From NCBI GenBank assembly GCA_043101605.1, contig JBICIG010000068.1, positions 1 through 23,826 of the forward strand: a stretch of 23,826 nucleotides of DNA, read 5' to 3'. The stretch comes from JBICIG01 sp043101605 (GTDB lineage Bacteria; Planctomycetota; Phycisphaerae; Phycisphaerales; UBA1924). The notes below the pieces were generated by a model. It was given only the letters and a program-made list of their open reading frames with translations. It was not told where the DNA came from and ran no database searches. The translations under genes and the position numbers were made by a program. Positions 7,194-15,253 of this stretch are shown here, one piece after another (the stretch's first letter is position 1; each line of letters opens with the position of its first letter).

Positions 7194-7352
7194 CCCCCAC
7201 CACCCCGCCACGAAACCGGCCCCCCACGAAACTCACCCACCGCACGCATTCACCGACACAGCACACCGCACGGAGACCCACGGAACCCAGTCCACCCTGC
7301 CGGAAGCGGCCCGAACCACACCTGCACAGTCTCCTCGCCGTTTCCAGGACCG

Positions 7353-7388
7353 CCCCGTCCGGGCTCGTTTGCCCGGGCGGGGTCTTTT
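7353..7388 (+). terminator. Rho-independent terminator
   Basis: Twelve-base arms CCCCGTCCGGGC (7353-7364) and GCCCGGGCGGGG (7371-7382), one G-U pair, 6-nt loop, then TCTTTT. The T-run is on the plus strand only. It ends the transcript of the small exported protein. The 160 bases between the stop and this hairpin are C-rich and hold nothing else recognised. Confidence 0.85.
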
Positions 7389-7449
7389 CCCCCCCCACCC
7401 CCCCACGATGGGAGATGGGCGGATGTCGAGTGTCTAGGTGAGGGGGGGG

Positions 7450-9159
7450 TCAGCCGGCCGACACGATGTCGCTGGCGCCCGCCTTGTCCTTGGCCGTGGC
7501 GCTCGGGTCCACCTGCGTGTCCAGGTCCGCCGGGATGAACACCCGGAACGTCGAGCCCGCGCCGCGCTTGGTCTCCACGCGGATGCGCCCCCGGTGCTCG
7601 GCCACGATCCGGCGCGTCACCGCCAGCCCCAGCCCCGTCCCCTTGAGCCCCTTGGTCGAGTTGAACGGCTCGAAGATCCAGCTCAGCCGGTCGTTCGGGA
7701 TGCCCGGCCCGTTGTCCGTCACCCGGATCTCCACCCACGGCGCCTCGCTCGGGTGGGCCGTCGCCAGCGGCGTCTCGCGCGGCTCGATGAACAGCACACG
7801 GGCCGTGACCACCCCCTTGCTCGGGTCCACCGCCTCCACCGCGTTGCCCAGCAGGTTCATCACCGCCTGGTGCAGCAGGTTCGGGTCCACGTGGATCGGC
7901 GGGATCTCGGGGTCCGCGTCCACGATCAGCGCGATCTTCTTCTCCGCGGCCTGGGCCTCGTAGAGCTGCACCGCGTCCTCCACGAGCTGGTTGACCTTCA
8001 CCGCCTCCAGCTCCAGCGTCTTCGGGCGACCGAACGCGAGCATGTTGAGCGTCAGCCCCGCGATGCGGTCCAGGTTCCGCTTCAGGATCCCCCACCCCTC
8101 ACCCACGATCTTCAGGTCGCCCTTTCTGAGCCCGATCTCCACCACGTCCGTCCCGCCGCGCAGCCCCTGCAGGATGTTCTTGATCGAGTGGCTCAGAGAC
8201 GCCACCGTCTCGCCCACCGCCGCGAGGCGCTCCGACCGCACCTCGCGCTCCGTCTGGTCGATGTGCGCCAGCGCCAGCCCCGTGTGGCGCCCGATCGCGT
8301 TCAGCAGCGCCAGCTGCTCCTTGGTGAACGTGTAGTTCGCGACCGACGAGTCGATGTAGATCGCCCCGTACTTCTGGTCCTGGAACACGATCGGCGAGCA
8401 CACCGCCGAGCGGATCCCGATCTCCTGCACCGAGTCGCCCGACTTGAACCGCGGGTCCGTCATCGCGTTCGAGCTCAGCACACCCTCGGAATCGTCGAAG
8501 GCCGCCTTCAGGATGGTCCGGCTCACGCGGATCTGCCTGGCCTCGTCGGTCCCCGGCGGGTCGCGGTACTTCACCGGGCCCGGGATCATCTCGCTCTGCT
8601 CGGTCGGCCCGGGCAGCAGGATCACGCCGCGCTCCGGCTGGAACCGATCGAACACCAGCTCGAGCACCGCCCGGAGCAGCTCGGCCTTGTCGGTGAGGCG
8701 GGTGGTGAGCGTGGTGAGCTGGTAGATGACCCGCAGGTGGTCCTGGGCCGCCTGGCGGGGCTCGGGCTCGGCCAGCACCATCGAGTCCTCGTTGCTGGCC
8801 AGCCGGTGCTCGATGTCGCTCTCGATCTCGGCGTCGCGAACGATGCGGACCACCGCCGGGTCGTCCGGCGAGGCCTGCCCGAACACGAAGACCGTCGACC
8901 CCACCCGGATCTGGTCGCCCAGCTGCAGGCGGATGCGACCGGTGATCTCCACCCCGTTCACCCACGTCCCGTTCTGGCTCTGCAGGTCGCGGATGTACCA
9001 GACGTCCCCGTCGGGCGTCAGCTCGGCGTGCCGCCGGCTCACGGTGTTGTCGGTGATCGGCAGCGCCTCGCTGGACCGCCCGATGAGCTGGGGCTCGTGC
9101 GTGGGCAGCTGGAACTTCTTGCCCTGGTCGGGCCCCTGGATGACGGTCAGCGCGAGCAT
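7450..9159 (-). CDS. FHA-GAF histidine kinase, cytoplasmic
   Basis: A 569-residue sensor kinase with no membrane segments. Residues 1-98 are an FHA phosphothreonine-binding domain (LIGRSSEALPITDNTVSRRH, NGTWVNG). Residues about 140-300 are GAF-like (SPIVFQDQKYGAIYIDSS). A dimerisation/phosphoacceptor helix follows (LAAVGETVASLSHSIKNIL, His324), then a HATPase domain with N-box NLLGNAVEAV (Asn439), G1 TDNGPGIP (Asp482) and G2 GLKGTGLGLAVTRRIV (505-519). It should autophosphorylate on His324 and pass phosphate to a response regulator, but no regulator is adjacent. Joining FHA to a histidine kinase links Ser/Thr-kinase signalling to two-component signalling. Start: a TATGGT hexamer ends 7 nt before ATG 9159 and the FHA domain begins at once. 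An ATG at 9171 is possible. It is divergent from holA across 73 bases. Confidence 0.93.
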   Translation of the reverse strand: MLALTVIQGPDQGKKFQLPTHEPQLIGRSSEALPITDNTVSRRHAELTPDGDVWYIRDLQSQNGTWVNGVEITGRIRLQLGDQIRVGSTVFVFGQASPDDPAVVRIVRDAEIESDIEHRLASNEDSMVLAEPEPRQAAQDHLRVIYQLTTLTTRLTDKAELLRAVLELVFDRFQPERGVILLPGPTEQSEMIPGPVKYRDPPGTDEARQIRVSRTILKAAFDDSEGVLSSNAMTDPRFKSGDSVQEIGIRSAVCSPIVFQDQKYGAIYIDSSVANYTFTKEQLALLNAIGRHTGLALAHIDQTEREVRSERLAAVGETVASLSHSIKNILQGLRGGTDVVEIGLRKGDLKIVGEGWGILKRNLDRIAGLTLNMLAFGRPKTLELEAVKVNQLVEDAVQLYEAQAAEKKIALIVDADPEIPPIHVDPNLLHQAVMNLLGNAVEAVDPSKGVVTARVLFIEPRETPLATAHPSEAPWVEIRVTDNGPGIPNDRLSWIFEPFNSTKGLKGTGLGLAVTRRIVAEHRGRIRVETKRGAGSTFRVFIPADLDTQVDPSATAKDKAGASDIVSAG

Positions 9160-9166
9160 GCCACCC

Positions 9167-9172
9167 ACCATA
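9167..9172 (-). promoter_or_regulatory. Putative -10 box of the FHA kinase gene
   Basis: TATGGT on the minus strand ends 7 nt before ATG 9159. There is no good -35 box. It lies in the 73-base divergent spacer shared with holA. Confidence 0.4.
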
Positions 9173-9216
9173 CGTCCACCGGCACGCCCCGGGTTCTCCG
9201 GGCGACCCGCCCCGGC

Positions 9217-9222
9217 TAGGCT
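9217..9222 (+). promoter_or_regulatory. Putative -10 box of holA
   Basis: TAGGCT ends 10 nt before the holA ATG, which would give at most a leader of a few nt. No Shine-Dalgarno sequence or -35 box is clear. Confidence 0.35.
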
Positions 9223-9232
9223 ACCCGCAGCC

Positions 9233-10267
9233 ATGGCCAGAAAACCCCCCGACAAGGGACGCCCACCCAAGCCGACCGACCGCGTCGTCGTCCTGCACGG
9301 CAAGGAGATCTTCCTGCGCGAGCAGTACACCGCCGAGCTCCGCGCCGGCCTCGAGAAAGAGCACGGGGAGGTCGAGGTCGTGCGGTTCGCCGGCTCGGAG
9401 TGCTCCGCGGCCGAGGTCCTCGACGAGTGCCGCAGCTTCGGGCTGATGTCCAGCTACAAGCTGGTGGTGGTGGACGACGCCGAGCAGTTGGTCCAGGCCG
9501 ACACCCGCCCGCTGTTCGAGCGCTACGCCGAGCAGCCAAGCGAGCAGGCCACGCTGGTGCTGCGGGGCGACACCTGGCGCAAGGGCAACCTGGACAAGGC
9601 CATCAACGCGGTCGGCGTGATCACCGCCTGCGACCACGTCTCGGAGTCCACCGCCCTGCGCTGGCTCGACCGGCGGGCCGGGCACGCCCACGGGGCGACG
9701 CTGGAGCGCGACGCCGCGTCCCTGCTGGTCGAAAAGCTGGGCACCGACCTGGCCCGCCTCGACTCCGAGCTGGGCAAGCTGGCGACCAACGCCGCGGGAA
9801 GGGGCGCCGGGGGGGGTGACACGCCCATCATCACCCGCGCCGCGGTGGTCGAGCTCGTGGGCGGCACCCGGGAGGAGGTCGCCTGGACCGTGCAGTCCCA
9901 GCTCCTCACCGGCTCCGCCGAGCGGGCCATCGCGCAGATGCGGACGGTGCAGGCCGGCAACAAGAGCGACATGACCGTGCCCCTGATGTGGGCCTGCGTG
10001 GACCTGGCCCGCAAGCTCTCGGTCGCCGCGTCCGGGCTGGAGGCGCGCGAGCCCCCCCAGGCGCTGGCCAAATCGCTCCGGCTCTGGGGACCGGCCCAGG
10101 ACGCGGTCTTCCACGCGGCGCGCCGGCTCGGGCCAGAGCGTGCACGCCGTCTCTACCGCACCACCCTCGACGCCGACGCGGGCAGCAAGTCCGGCCTGGG
10201 CACCGCGGAGAACACGCTGGAGAGGCTCGCGGTCGAGTACCAGCTCGCCCTGCATTCCGCGGGCTGA
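9233..10267 (+). CDS. holA: DNA polymerase III delta subunit
   Basis: A 344-residue clamp-loader subunit that opens the beta sliding clamp during replication. Family signs are the start DRVVVLHGKEIFLREQYTAE (compare the usual 'YLLYGxExFLxxE'), the segment SSYKLVVVDDAEQL, the region of 'TLVLRGDTWRKGNLDKAI', and the C-terminal helical domain (VGGTREEVAWTVQSQLLTGS, PLMWACVDLARKLSV). Length matches the family (about 330-345). The frame is open far upstream, but that part is antisense to the FHA kinase. ATG 9233 follows a -10-like box and precedes the conserved region. Residues 1-15 are a basic, Pro-rich extension. The gene is expected to be essential. The lipoprotein gene begins 76 bases downstream with its own promoter-like box. 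Confidence 0.9.
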   Translation: MARKPPDKGRPPKPTDRVVVLHGKEIFLREQYTAELRAGLEKEHGEVEVVRFAGSECSAAEVLDECRSFGLMSSYKLVVVDDAEQLVQADTRPLFERYAEQPSEQATLVLRGDTWRKGNLDKAINAVGVITACDHVSESTALRWLDRRAGHAHGATLERDAASLLVEKLGTDLARLDSELGKLATNAAGRGAGGGDTPIITRAAVVELVGGTREEVAWTVQSQLLTGSAERAIAQMRTVQAGNKSDMTVPLMWACVDLARKLSVAASGLEAREPPQALAKSLRLWGPAQDAVFHAARRLGPERARRLYRTTLDADAGSKSGLGTAENTLERLAVEYQLALHSAG

Positions 10268-10292
10268 GCCCCCGCCACTGCCCGGCTCGCGG

Positions 10293-10339
10293 TACACTCA
10301 CCCCACGCGGCGGAGCCCGCGCGCTCGACGAGCAGGAGG
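10293..10339 (+). promoter_or_regulatory. Putative -10 box and Shine-Dalgarno of the lipoprotein gene
   Basis: TACACT (10293-10298) is followed by a leader of about 40 nt carrying AGGAGG (10334-10339), 4 nt before ATG 10344. This gene therefore uses an ordinary leader, unlike several neighbours that seem leaderless. No clear -35 box was seen. Confidence 0.5.
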
Positions 10340-10343
10340 CTCG

Positions 10344-11873
10344 ATGACCACCCACACCACGCCACAGCACACGCGACGACGCGACGACGCCCCCGGCACC
10401 GCCCTCACCGCGGCCCTGGCCGTCTGCCTGAGCGCGGGGCTGGTCTCACTCCCGGCCTGCCTCAGCGCCCGCCCCGTCGCGACCGACTCGCCCGCGAACG
10501 CCGATTTCGACTCCCTGCGACGCAAGCGCACCCCGATGGCAATGGAAACCCCGACGCGCACCGGCGAGCTCGACCCCGCCACCCAGCGCCGCATCGAGGA
10601 ATCCGTCGCGATGCTCGACCGGTACTTCGCCTCCCAGGGCCAGGACCCCGGTGCGCAGGCCTCGGCCGCCGACAGCGCGAACACCGGCTACGACCCCTCC
10701 GCCGAGCTCGGACCGACCGGCACCAGCCACCTCGCACGCCCCGACGAGCCCGCCTTCGCCGCCGCCGACCGCCCCGTGCGCACCGAGCCGGTCACTATCC
10801 CGGCCGACGCGATCCCGGACGCCAGGTCCGCCGAGGACCGCCTGCTCTCCGGCTTCGACATGGTGGACGTCACCGGCGAGCCCGGCGCCGATCCGGACAC
10901 GGACGCGCCGGCAGCGAGCGGGCCGGCGTACGCCGCCCGCATCGCGGCCCGCGTCGCCGAGCCCGCCCCGGTGCCCGGCTTCTCCACCGGCGTGGGCATC
11001 GTCACCGCCAACGACCGCGCCCTCACGCCCGACGAGCTCGGCCCCGCGATGGCCACGGCCGACGGTGCCCTCCCCGCCAGCGTGCTCGACACCGGGCCCA
11101 GCACCGGCGACGCGCGTGCCGTCTCGCCCGCGCAGCGCAAGGACGAGATCGTCGAGGAGCTCGTCGGCATCCTCACCGAGCTCTCCGGCGAGTCGAGCGA
11201 CCCCTACCGCTCCGGCCTGGCCCTGGCCGGGCTCGAGACCCTCAGCCCCGGCGCGCTGTACGAGCTGGTGGACTCCGGAGAACTCCTCCCGCACGAGACC
11301 GAGGTCCTCCTGTCCGTGCACGAGTTCCTCCAGGGCCTCGCCTCCAGCGAGGGCGGCGTCTCGCCCGACCACGCCATGGACCTCGTCGACGACATCCGAG
11401 AACGCCTCAACCGCTCCGCCTCCCTCGAGATCACCGGCGCCGAGCTGTGCGTCCGCGTCCGGGGCTACGGGCAGTACGACACCTTCCCCAAGACCGAGGA
11501 GGGCGGGTACCGCTTCGCCGCCGGGCGACGCCAGCCCGTCATCATCTACACCGAGGTGGACCGCTTCGGGCGCACGCCCTTCGTGGACGAGGACGGCGTG
11601 ACCCGCTGGCAGGTCGAGCTGTCGCAGGAACTCCAGATCTTCCGCGTGGACGACGACCTGCTCGTGACCGCCCGACAGGCCGAGACCGACACCAGCCTCT
11701 CGCGCGCCATGATGCGCGACTACTACCTCATCAACCAGACCGCCCTGCCCGAGACCCTCTCCGTTGGGCGGTACCGGCTCAAGGTCATCATGCGCGACGC
11801 GCACAAGGACTCGATCGCCGAGGCCGTGATCCCCTTCGAGATCGTGCCCCCCGAACGCCTGAACGCCCCCTGA
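10344..11873 (+). CDS. Putative secreted lipoprotein of unknown function
   Basis: A 509-residue protein not recognised by name. The N-terminus has Arg residues, then a hydrophobic segment (ALTAALAVCLSAGLVSLPAC) ending in a lipobox-like LPAC, with Cys39 as possible lipid anchor. Residues about 45-240 are Ala/Pro/Asp/Thr-rich and probably disordered. Residues about 265-360 are helical (KDEIVEELVGILTELSGESS, ALYELVDSGELLPHETEVLL). Residues about 365-505 form a strand-rich C-terminal domain (ELCVRVRGYGQYDTFPK, RQPVIIYTEVDRFGRTPFVD, WQVELSQELQIF, VGRYRLKVIMRD). Similar C-terminal domains are, from memory, common in large planctomycete exported proteins of unknown role. Start: AGGAGG 4 nt before the ATG. 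No terminator with a T-run follows; a hairpin-rich region does. Confidence 0.72.
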   Translation: MTTHTTPQHTRRRDDAPGTALTAALAVCLSAGLVSLPACLSARPVATDSPANADFDSLRRKRTPMAMETPTRTGELDPATQRRIEESVAMLDRYFASQGQDPGAQASAADSANTGYDPSAELGPTGTSHLARPDEPAFAAADRPVRTEPVTIPADAIPDARSAEDRLLSGFDMVDVTGEPGADPDTDAPAASGPAYAARIAARVAEPAPVPGFSTGVGIVTANDRALTPDELGPAMATADGALPASVLDTGPSTGDARAVSPAQRKDEIVEELVGILTELSGESSDPYRSGLALAGLETLSPGALYELVDSGELLPHETEVLLSVHEFLQGLASSEGGVSPDHAMDLVDDIRERLNRSASLEITGAELCVRVRGYGQYDTFPKTEEGGYRFAAGRRQPVIIYTEVDRFGRTPFVDEDGVTRWQVELSQELQIFRVDDDLLVTARQAETDTSLSRAMMRDYYLINQTALPETLSVGRYRLKVIMRDAHKDSIAEAVIPFEIVPPERLNAP

Positions 11874-12236
11874 GAGCCCCTCGCCGGCACGATCGAGCGC
11901 CGCCGGGGGCCCTGATCGGGTGGGGAGCCTGCCCGAACCCTCGCGCCCTTGGTCGCCTTGCGACCACTGCCAGGGTGGCAGGGCCCGTGCCTCCGGTCCC
12001 GGAACGGCATGATGCCAAACGGGTTAAAACCCGCTCGCGGACGCTCTGAGGGCGGATTCTCGCCCTTTGCCCAACAGGCACGCCCGGTGCAACCGATAGA
12101 GGCATCTGGATCGGTCAGAACATCGAGCGGGTGTTCGGTGTTGATCCAGTGGGTGAGCCCAGGCGAACCCATACGATGACGTGGCGGATGCCCCGCCACA
12201 GCTTCAAGGCCGGACACCCGGCCAGGGAGACGAGCG
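11874..12236. other. Hairpin-rich intergenic region and clpC leader
   Basis: 363 bases without a supported gene. Six short inverted repeats follow one another: TCGGG/CCCGA (11916-11936), GGTCG/CGACC (11951-11965), CTGCCA/TGGCAG (11967-11981), GGCAT/ATGCC (12006-12016), CGGGTT/AACCCG (12020-12033) and GGGCG/CGCCC (12050-12065). The last is followed by only three T. Nearer clpC are two more, GTGGCGG/CCGCCAC (12181-12199) and GGCCGG/CCGGCC (12208-12223), the second directly before the clpC ribosome binding site. It could be a structured RNA, a dispersed repeat, or leader structure controlling clpC; the sequence alone does not decide. Confidence 0.5.
12181..12230 (+). promoter_or_regulatory. clpC leader: two hairpins and Shine-Dalgarno
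   Basis: Hairpins 12181-12199 (7-bp stem, 5-nt loop) and 12208-12223 (6-bp stem, 4-nt loop) precede AGGGAGA (12224-12230), which is 6 nt before ATG 12237. The second stem ends exactly at the Shine-Dalgarno sequence. A TACGAT hexamer (12172-12177) is a possible -10 box, but the nearest TTGATC lies 25 nt further upstream, too far for a standard promoter. Confidence 0.5.
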
Positions 12237-14777
12237 ATGTTTGAGCGATTCACAGACCGTGCCCGCAAGGTGATGGCCCTGGCCAACCAGGAGGCGCAGC
12301 GGTTCAACCACGAGTACATCGGGACCGAGCACATCCTGCTCGGGCTCGTCAAGGAGGGCTCCGGCGTCGGGGCCAACGTGCTGAAGAACCTGGACGTGGA
12401 CCTGCGCAAGGTCCGCCTCGAGGTCGAGAAGCTCGTGAAGGCCGGTCCCGAGATGGTCACGATGGGCAAGCTGCCCCAGACCCCCCGGGCCAAGAAGGTC
12501 ATCGAGTACGCGATCGAAGAGGCCCGCAACCTCAACCACAACTATGTCGGGACCGAGCACCTGCTGCTCGGGCTCCTGCGCGAGCAGGACGGCGTCGCCG
12601 CTCAGGTGCTGATGAACCTGGGGCTCAAGCTCGAGGAGGTCCGCGAGGAGGTGCTCAACCTGCTCGGCGCCGGGACCGAGGCGGGCGAGGAAGCCGGCGG
12701 GCTGGGCATGGGCGCCGCGGGCGAGGCCCGCGCCAAGGGCGGCCGCAGCAAGACCCCCGCGCTGGACTCGTTCGGGCGCGACCTGACCGAGCTGGCCAAG
12801 GAAGGGCAGCTCGACCCGGTCATCGGGCGAGCCAACGAGATCGAGCGTGTGACGCAGGTGCTGTGCCGACGCACCAAGAACAACCCCGTCCTGCTGGGTG
12901 AAGCCGGGGTGGGCAAGACCGCGATCGTCGAGGGGCTGGCCCAGCGCATCATCGCGGGCGATGTCCCCGAGATCCTCCACGAGAAGCGCCTGGTCGTGCT
13001 CGACCTGGCGATGATGGTCGCGGGCACCAAGTACCGCGGTCAGTTCGAGGAGCGGATCAAGGCGGTGATGAACGAGGTGCGCAAGGCGAAGAATGTCGTC
13101 CTGTTCATCGACGAGCTGCACACGCTGGTCGGTGCCGGTGGTGCCGAGGGCGCGATCGACGCGAGCAATGTGCTCAAGCCGGCGCTGGCGCGCGGCGAGA
13201 TCCAGTGCATCGGCGCGACGACCTTCGATGAGTACCGCAAGTACATCGAGAAGGACGCGGCGCTCGCCCGGCGATTCCAGGCGATCACCGTCGAGCCGCC
13301 GAGCAACGAGCAGACCGTCGACATCATCAAGGGGCTTCGCGACCGCTACGAGCAGCACCACCGCGTGCAGATCACCGATGATGCGGTGCGGGCGGCGGTC
13401 GAGCTCTCCGGGCGGTACATCACCGGTCGCGTGCAGCCCGACAAGTCGATCGATGTGATCGACGAGGCGGGCGCGCGGGTGCGGATCAAGAGCATGACCA
13501 AGCCGCCGGATCTCGCGGACCTCGAGAGCGAGATCGAGCGCCTGAGCGTCGCCAAGGACGAGGCGGTCAAGGCCGCCGATTACGAGAAGGCCGCCGAACT
13601 CCGCGACCAGGCCGAGCAGCTCAAGAAGAAGAAGGAGCAGATGCAGGTCGAGTGGAAGGCGAAGATCGAGCAGGTCGACGGGGTCGTCGACGAGGAGGTC
13701 GTCGCCGAGGTTGTCAGCAAGATGACCGGCGTCCCGCTGCAGCGCCTCGAGAAGGAGGAGGCGGCCCGCCTGCTCGACCTCGAGAAGGAACTCCACAAGC
13801 GCGTCATCAGCCAGGACGAGGCGATCAAGGCGATCAGCCGCGCCATCCGTCGCGCCCGCGCCGGGCTCAAGGACCCCAAGCGCCCGATGGGCAGCTTCAT
13901 CTTCGTCGGGCCCTCGGGCGTCGGCAAGACGCTGCTTTCCAAGGCGCTGGCCGAGTTCATGTTCGGGAACCCCGACGCGCTGATTCATCTCGACATGAGC
14001 GAGTACATGGAGAAGCACAATGTCTCCAGGCTCGTCGGCGCGCCTCCCGGGTATGTCGGGTACGAGGAGGGCGGGCAGCTCACCGAGCAGATCCGCCGCC
14101 GCCCGTACTCGGTCGTCTTGCTCGACGAGGTCGAGAAGGCGCACCCCGATGTCTTCAACATGCTCCTGCAGATCATGGAAGAGGGGCGGCTCACCGACTC
14201 GTTCGGGCGCCATGTCGACTTCCGCAACACCATCCTCATCATGACCTCGAACATCGGCGCCGATCTCATCAAGGGCGGCGGCGGGTTCGGCTTCCAGAAG
14301 CGCGACGCCACCGTCGACTACGACAACATCAAGTCCATCCTCATGAAGGAGATCGAGCGCTTCTTCCGTCCCGAGTTCATCAACCGCCTCGACGACACCA
14401 TCGTCTTCCACCCGCTCACGCGGGACGACCTGGTGCAGATCGTCGAGTACGAGACCGCCAAGGTCTTCGAGCGCGTTCGGGAGCAGGGCATCCGCCTCGA
14501 ACTCGACGCCAGCGCCCGCGATTTCCTGATCGAGAAGGGCTACAACCCGGACTTCGGCGCCCGCCCCCTCCGCCGCGCCATCGGCACCTACATCGAGGAC
14601 CCGCTCAGCGAGATGCTCCTCGCCGGCGACCTGCACGGGAAGAACCTCGTGAAGGTCAGCCACAAGGAAGGCGCCGACAATCTGTACTTCGAGAGCGAGT
14701 CGCTCCCCAACCCGCCCGCCGAGGGCAAGGCAGATCAGAGCGGCCCGCAGGTCGAAGCGGGGGCGCAGTCCACCTGA
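12237..14777 (+). CDS. clpC: ATP-dependent Clp protease ATP-binding subunit ClpC
   Basis: An 846-residue Hsp100 unfoldase that feeds substrates to ClpP. Order of parts: double Clp-N repeat (1-145; two copies of the EHxLLGL motif, at 31-37 and 107-113), first AAA+ domain with Walker A GEAGVGKT (221-228) and Walker B VVLFIDELHTL (287-297), a middle UVR segment (DYEKAAELRDQAEQLKKKKE, 448-467), second AAA+ domain with Walker A GPSGVGKT (558-565) and Walker B SVVLLDEVEKAH (625-636), a ClpP-loop-like GFGFQ (683-687), FINRLDD (714-720), and the D2 small domain GARPLRRAI (774-782). It is complete and of normal length. ctsR, mcsA, mcsB and clpP are not nearby. ACGT is present in codons 46-53 and then absent for the rest of the gene; see findings. 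Confidence 0.97.
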   Translation: MFERFTDRARKVMALANQEAQRFNHEYIGTEHILLGLVKEGSGVGANVLKNLDVDLRKVRLEVEKLVKAGPEMVTMGKLPQTPRAKKVIEYAIEEARNLNHNYVGTEHLLLGLLREQDGVAAQVLMNLGLKLEEVREEVLNLLGAGTEAGEEAGGLGMGAAGEARAKGGRSKTPALDSFGRDLTELAKEGQLDPVIGRANEIERVTQVLCRRTKNNPVLLGEAGVGKTAIVEGLAQRIIAGDVPEILHEKRLVVLDLAMMVAGTKYRGQFEERIKAVMNEVRKAKNVVLFIDELHTLVGAGGAEGAIDASNVLKPALARGEIQCIGATTFDEYRKYIEKDAALARRFQAITVEPPSNEQTVDIIKGLRDRYEQHHRVQITDDAVRAAVELSGRYITGRVQPDKSIDVIDEAGARVRIKSMTKPPDLADLESEIERLSVAKDEAVKAADYEKAAELRDQAEQLKKKKEQMQVEWKAKIEQVDGVVDEEVVAEVVSKMTGVPLQRLEKEEAARLLDLEKELHKRVISQDEAIKAISRAIRRARAGLKDPKRPMGSFIFVGPSGVGKTLLSKALAEFMFGNPDALIHLDMSEYMEKHNVSRLVGAPPGYVGYEEGGQLTEQIRRRPYSVVLLDEVEKAHPDVFNMLLQIMEEGRLTDSFGRHVDFRNTILIMTSNIGADLIKGGGGFGFQKRDATVDYDNIKSILMKEIERFFRPEFINRLDDTIVFHPLTRDDLVQIVEYETAKVFERVREQGIRLELDASARDFLIEKGYNPDFGARPLRRAIGTYIEDPLSEMLLAGDLHGKNLVKVSHKEGADNLYFESESLPNPPAEGKADQSGPQVEAGAQST

Positions 14778-14789
14778 TCGGACGCAATC

Positions 14790-14866
14790 CCGGGAGTTTT
14801 CCCGGCGCGGGCCCCGGCCCGATAAGAACCTGATTCCAGCGCAAGGCCGGGCGATTGCCCGGCCTT
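14790..14866 (+). terminator. Hairpin cluster ending the clpC transcript
   Basis: Three hairpins follow the stop: CCGGG/CCCGG (14790-14805), CGGGCC/GGCCCG (14808-14821), and the strong AAGGCCGGGC-GATT-GCCCGGCCTT (14843-14866, 10-bp stem). The last is followed by only a broken T stretch (GTTGCATTT), so it is a probable but not ideal Rho-independent terminator. Confidence 0.65.
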
Positions 14867-14935
14867 GTTGCATTTGGCGCCCGGCTGATAAAGCCCGCGT
14901 CCTTCACGGTTTGCAATCGCATCCCACGGCGGCGC

Positions 14936-14963
14936 TTGCTTGCGCAGCCCAGCCCTGCATAAT
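14936..14963 (+). promoter_or_regulatory. Putative promoter of the first PEP-CTERM-like gene
   Basis: TTGCTT (14936-14941), a 16-nt spacer and CATAAT (14958-14963). If used, it gives a leader of about 290 nt before ATG 15260. The leader holds no supported gene. Confidence 0.4.
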
Positions 14964-15216
14964 GCGGCTGGCGCCCGCGCTGCCAATCCGGTGCGCCGTG
15001 TCTCGTGGGATTCGTGGGGAGCGATTCGGCAGCGATCCGCTCTGCAAATCTCGGATTCGTTCTCCGGATCGACAAGTGTCGATCCCGGTGGCATTCCGTC
15101 GCGGCGGTCGGGTGTTTGCATCCGCATGTCGTGTGTGTTGTGTCTCGTCAGCCCGCGCTCCGTCGCGTGGCTTGCTTGTCGCCCCGTGTCCGTGATCGGG
15201 GGCTCATCTGTGGGAT

Positions 15217-15253
15217 GTCCTCCCTCGCAGGGGGAGGACGAGGAAAGAAGGGA
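15217..15253 (+). promoter_or_regulatory. Leader hairpin and ribosome binding site of the first PEP-CTERM-like gene
   Basis: GTCCTCCC (15217-15224) pairs perfectly with GGGAGGAC (15232-15239) over a 7-nt loop. It ends 6 nt before the purine-rich AGAAGGGA (15246-15253) that precedes ATG 15260. The stem contains its own GGAGG-like sequence in paired form. It could stabilise the 5' end or modulate translation. Confidence 0.5.

Noticed and set aside
6722..7249. 175-codon frame on the minus strand
   Set aside because: It overlaps the small exported gene, which has a strong ribosome binding site, and the start of the aldo/keto reductase; no recognisable domain.
7438..9219. Open frame of 593 codons on the plus strand
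   Set aside because: Antisense to the FHA-GAF histidine kinase; its translation is low-complexity Arg/His/Leu/Asp-rich.
12141..12177. TTGATC and TACGAT as a standard clpC promoter
   Set aside because: The spacer is 25 nt, far from the usual 16-18 nt.
12204..14873. Open frame of 889 codons on the minus strand
   Set aside because: It is antisense to clpC, whose protein shows every family motif. Long antisense frames are expected at this GC content.
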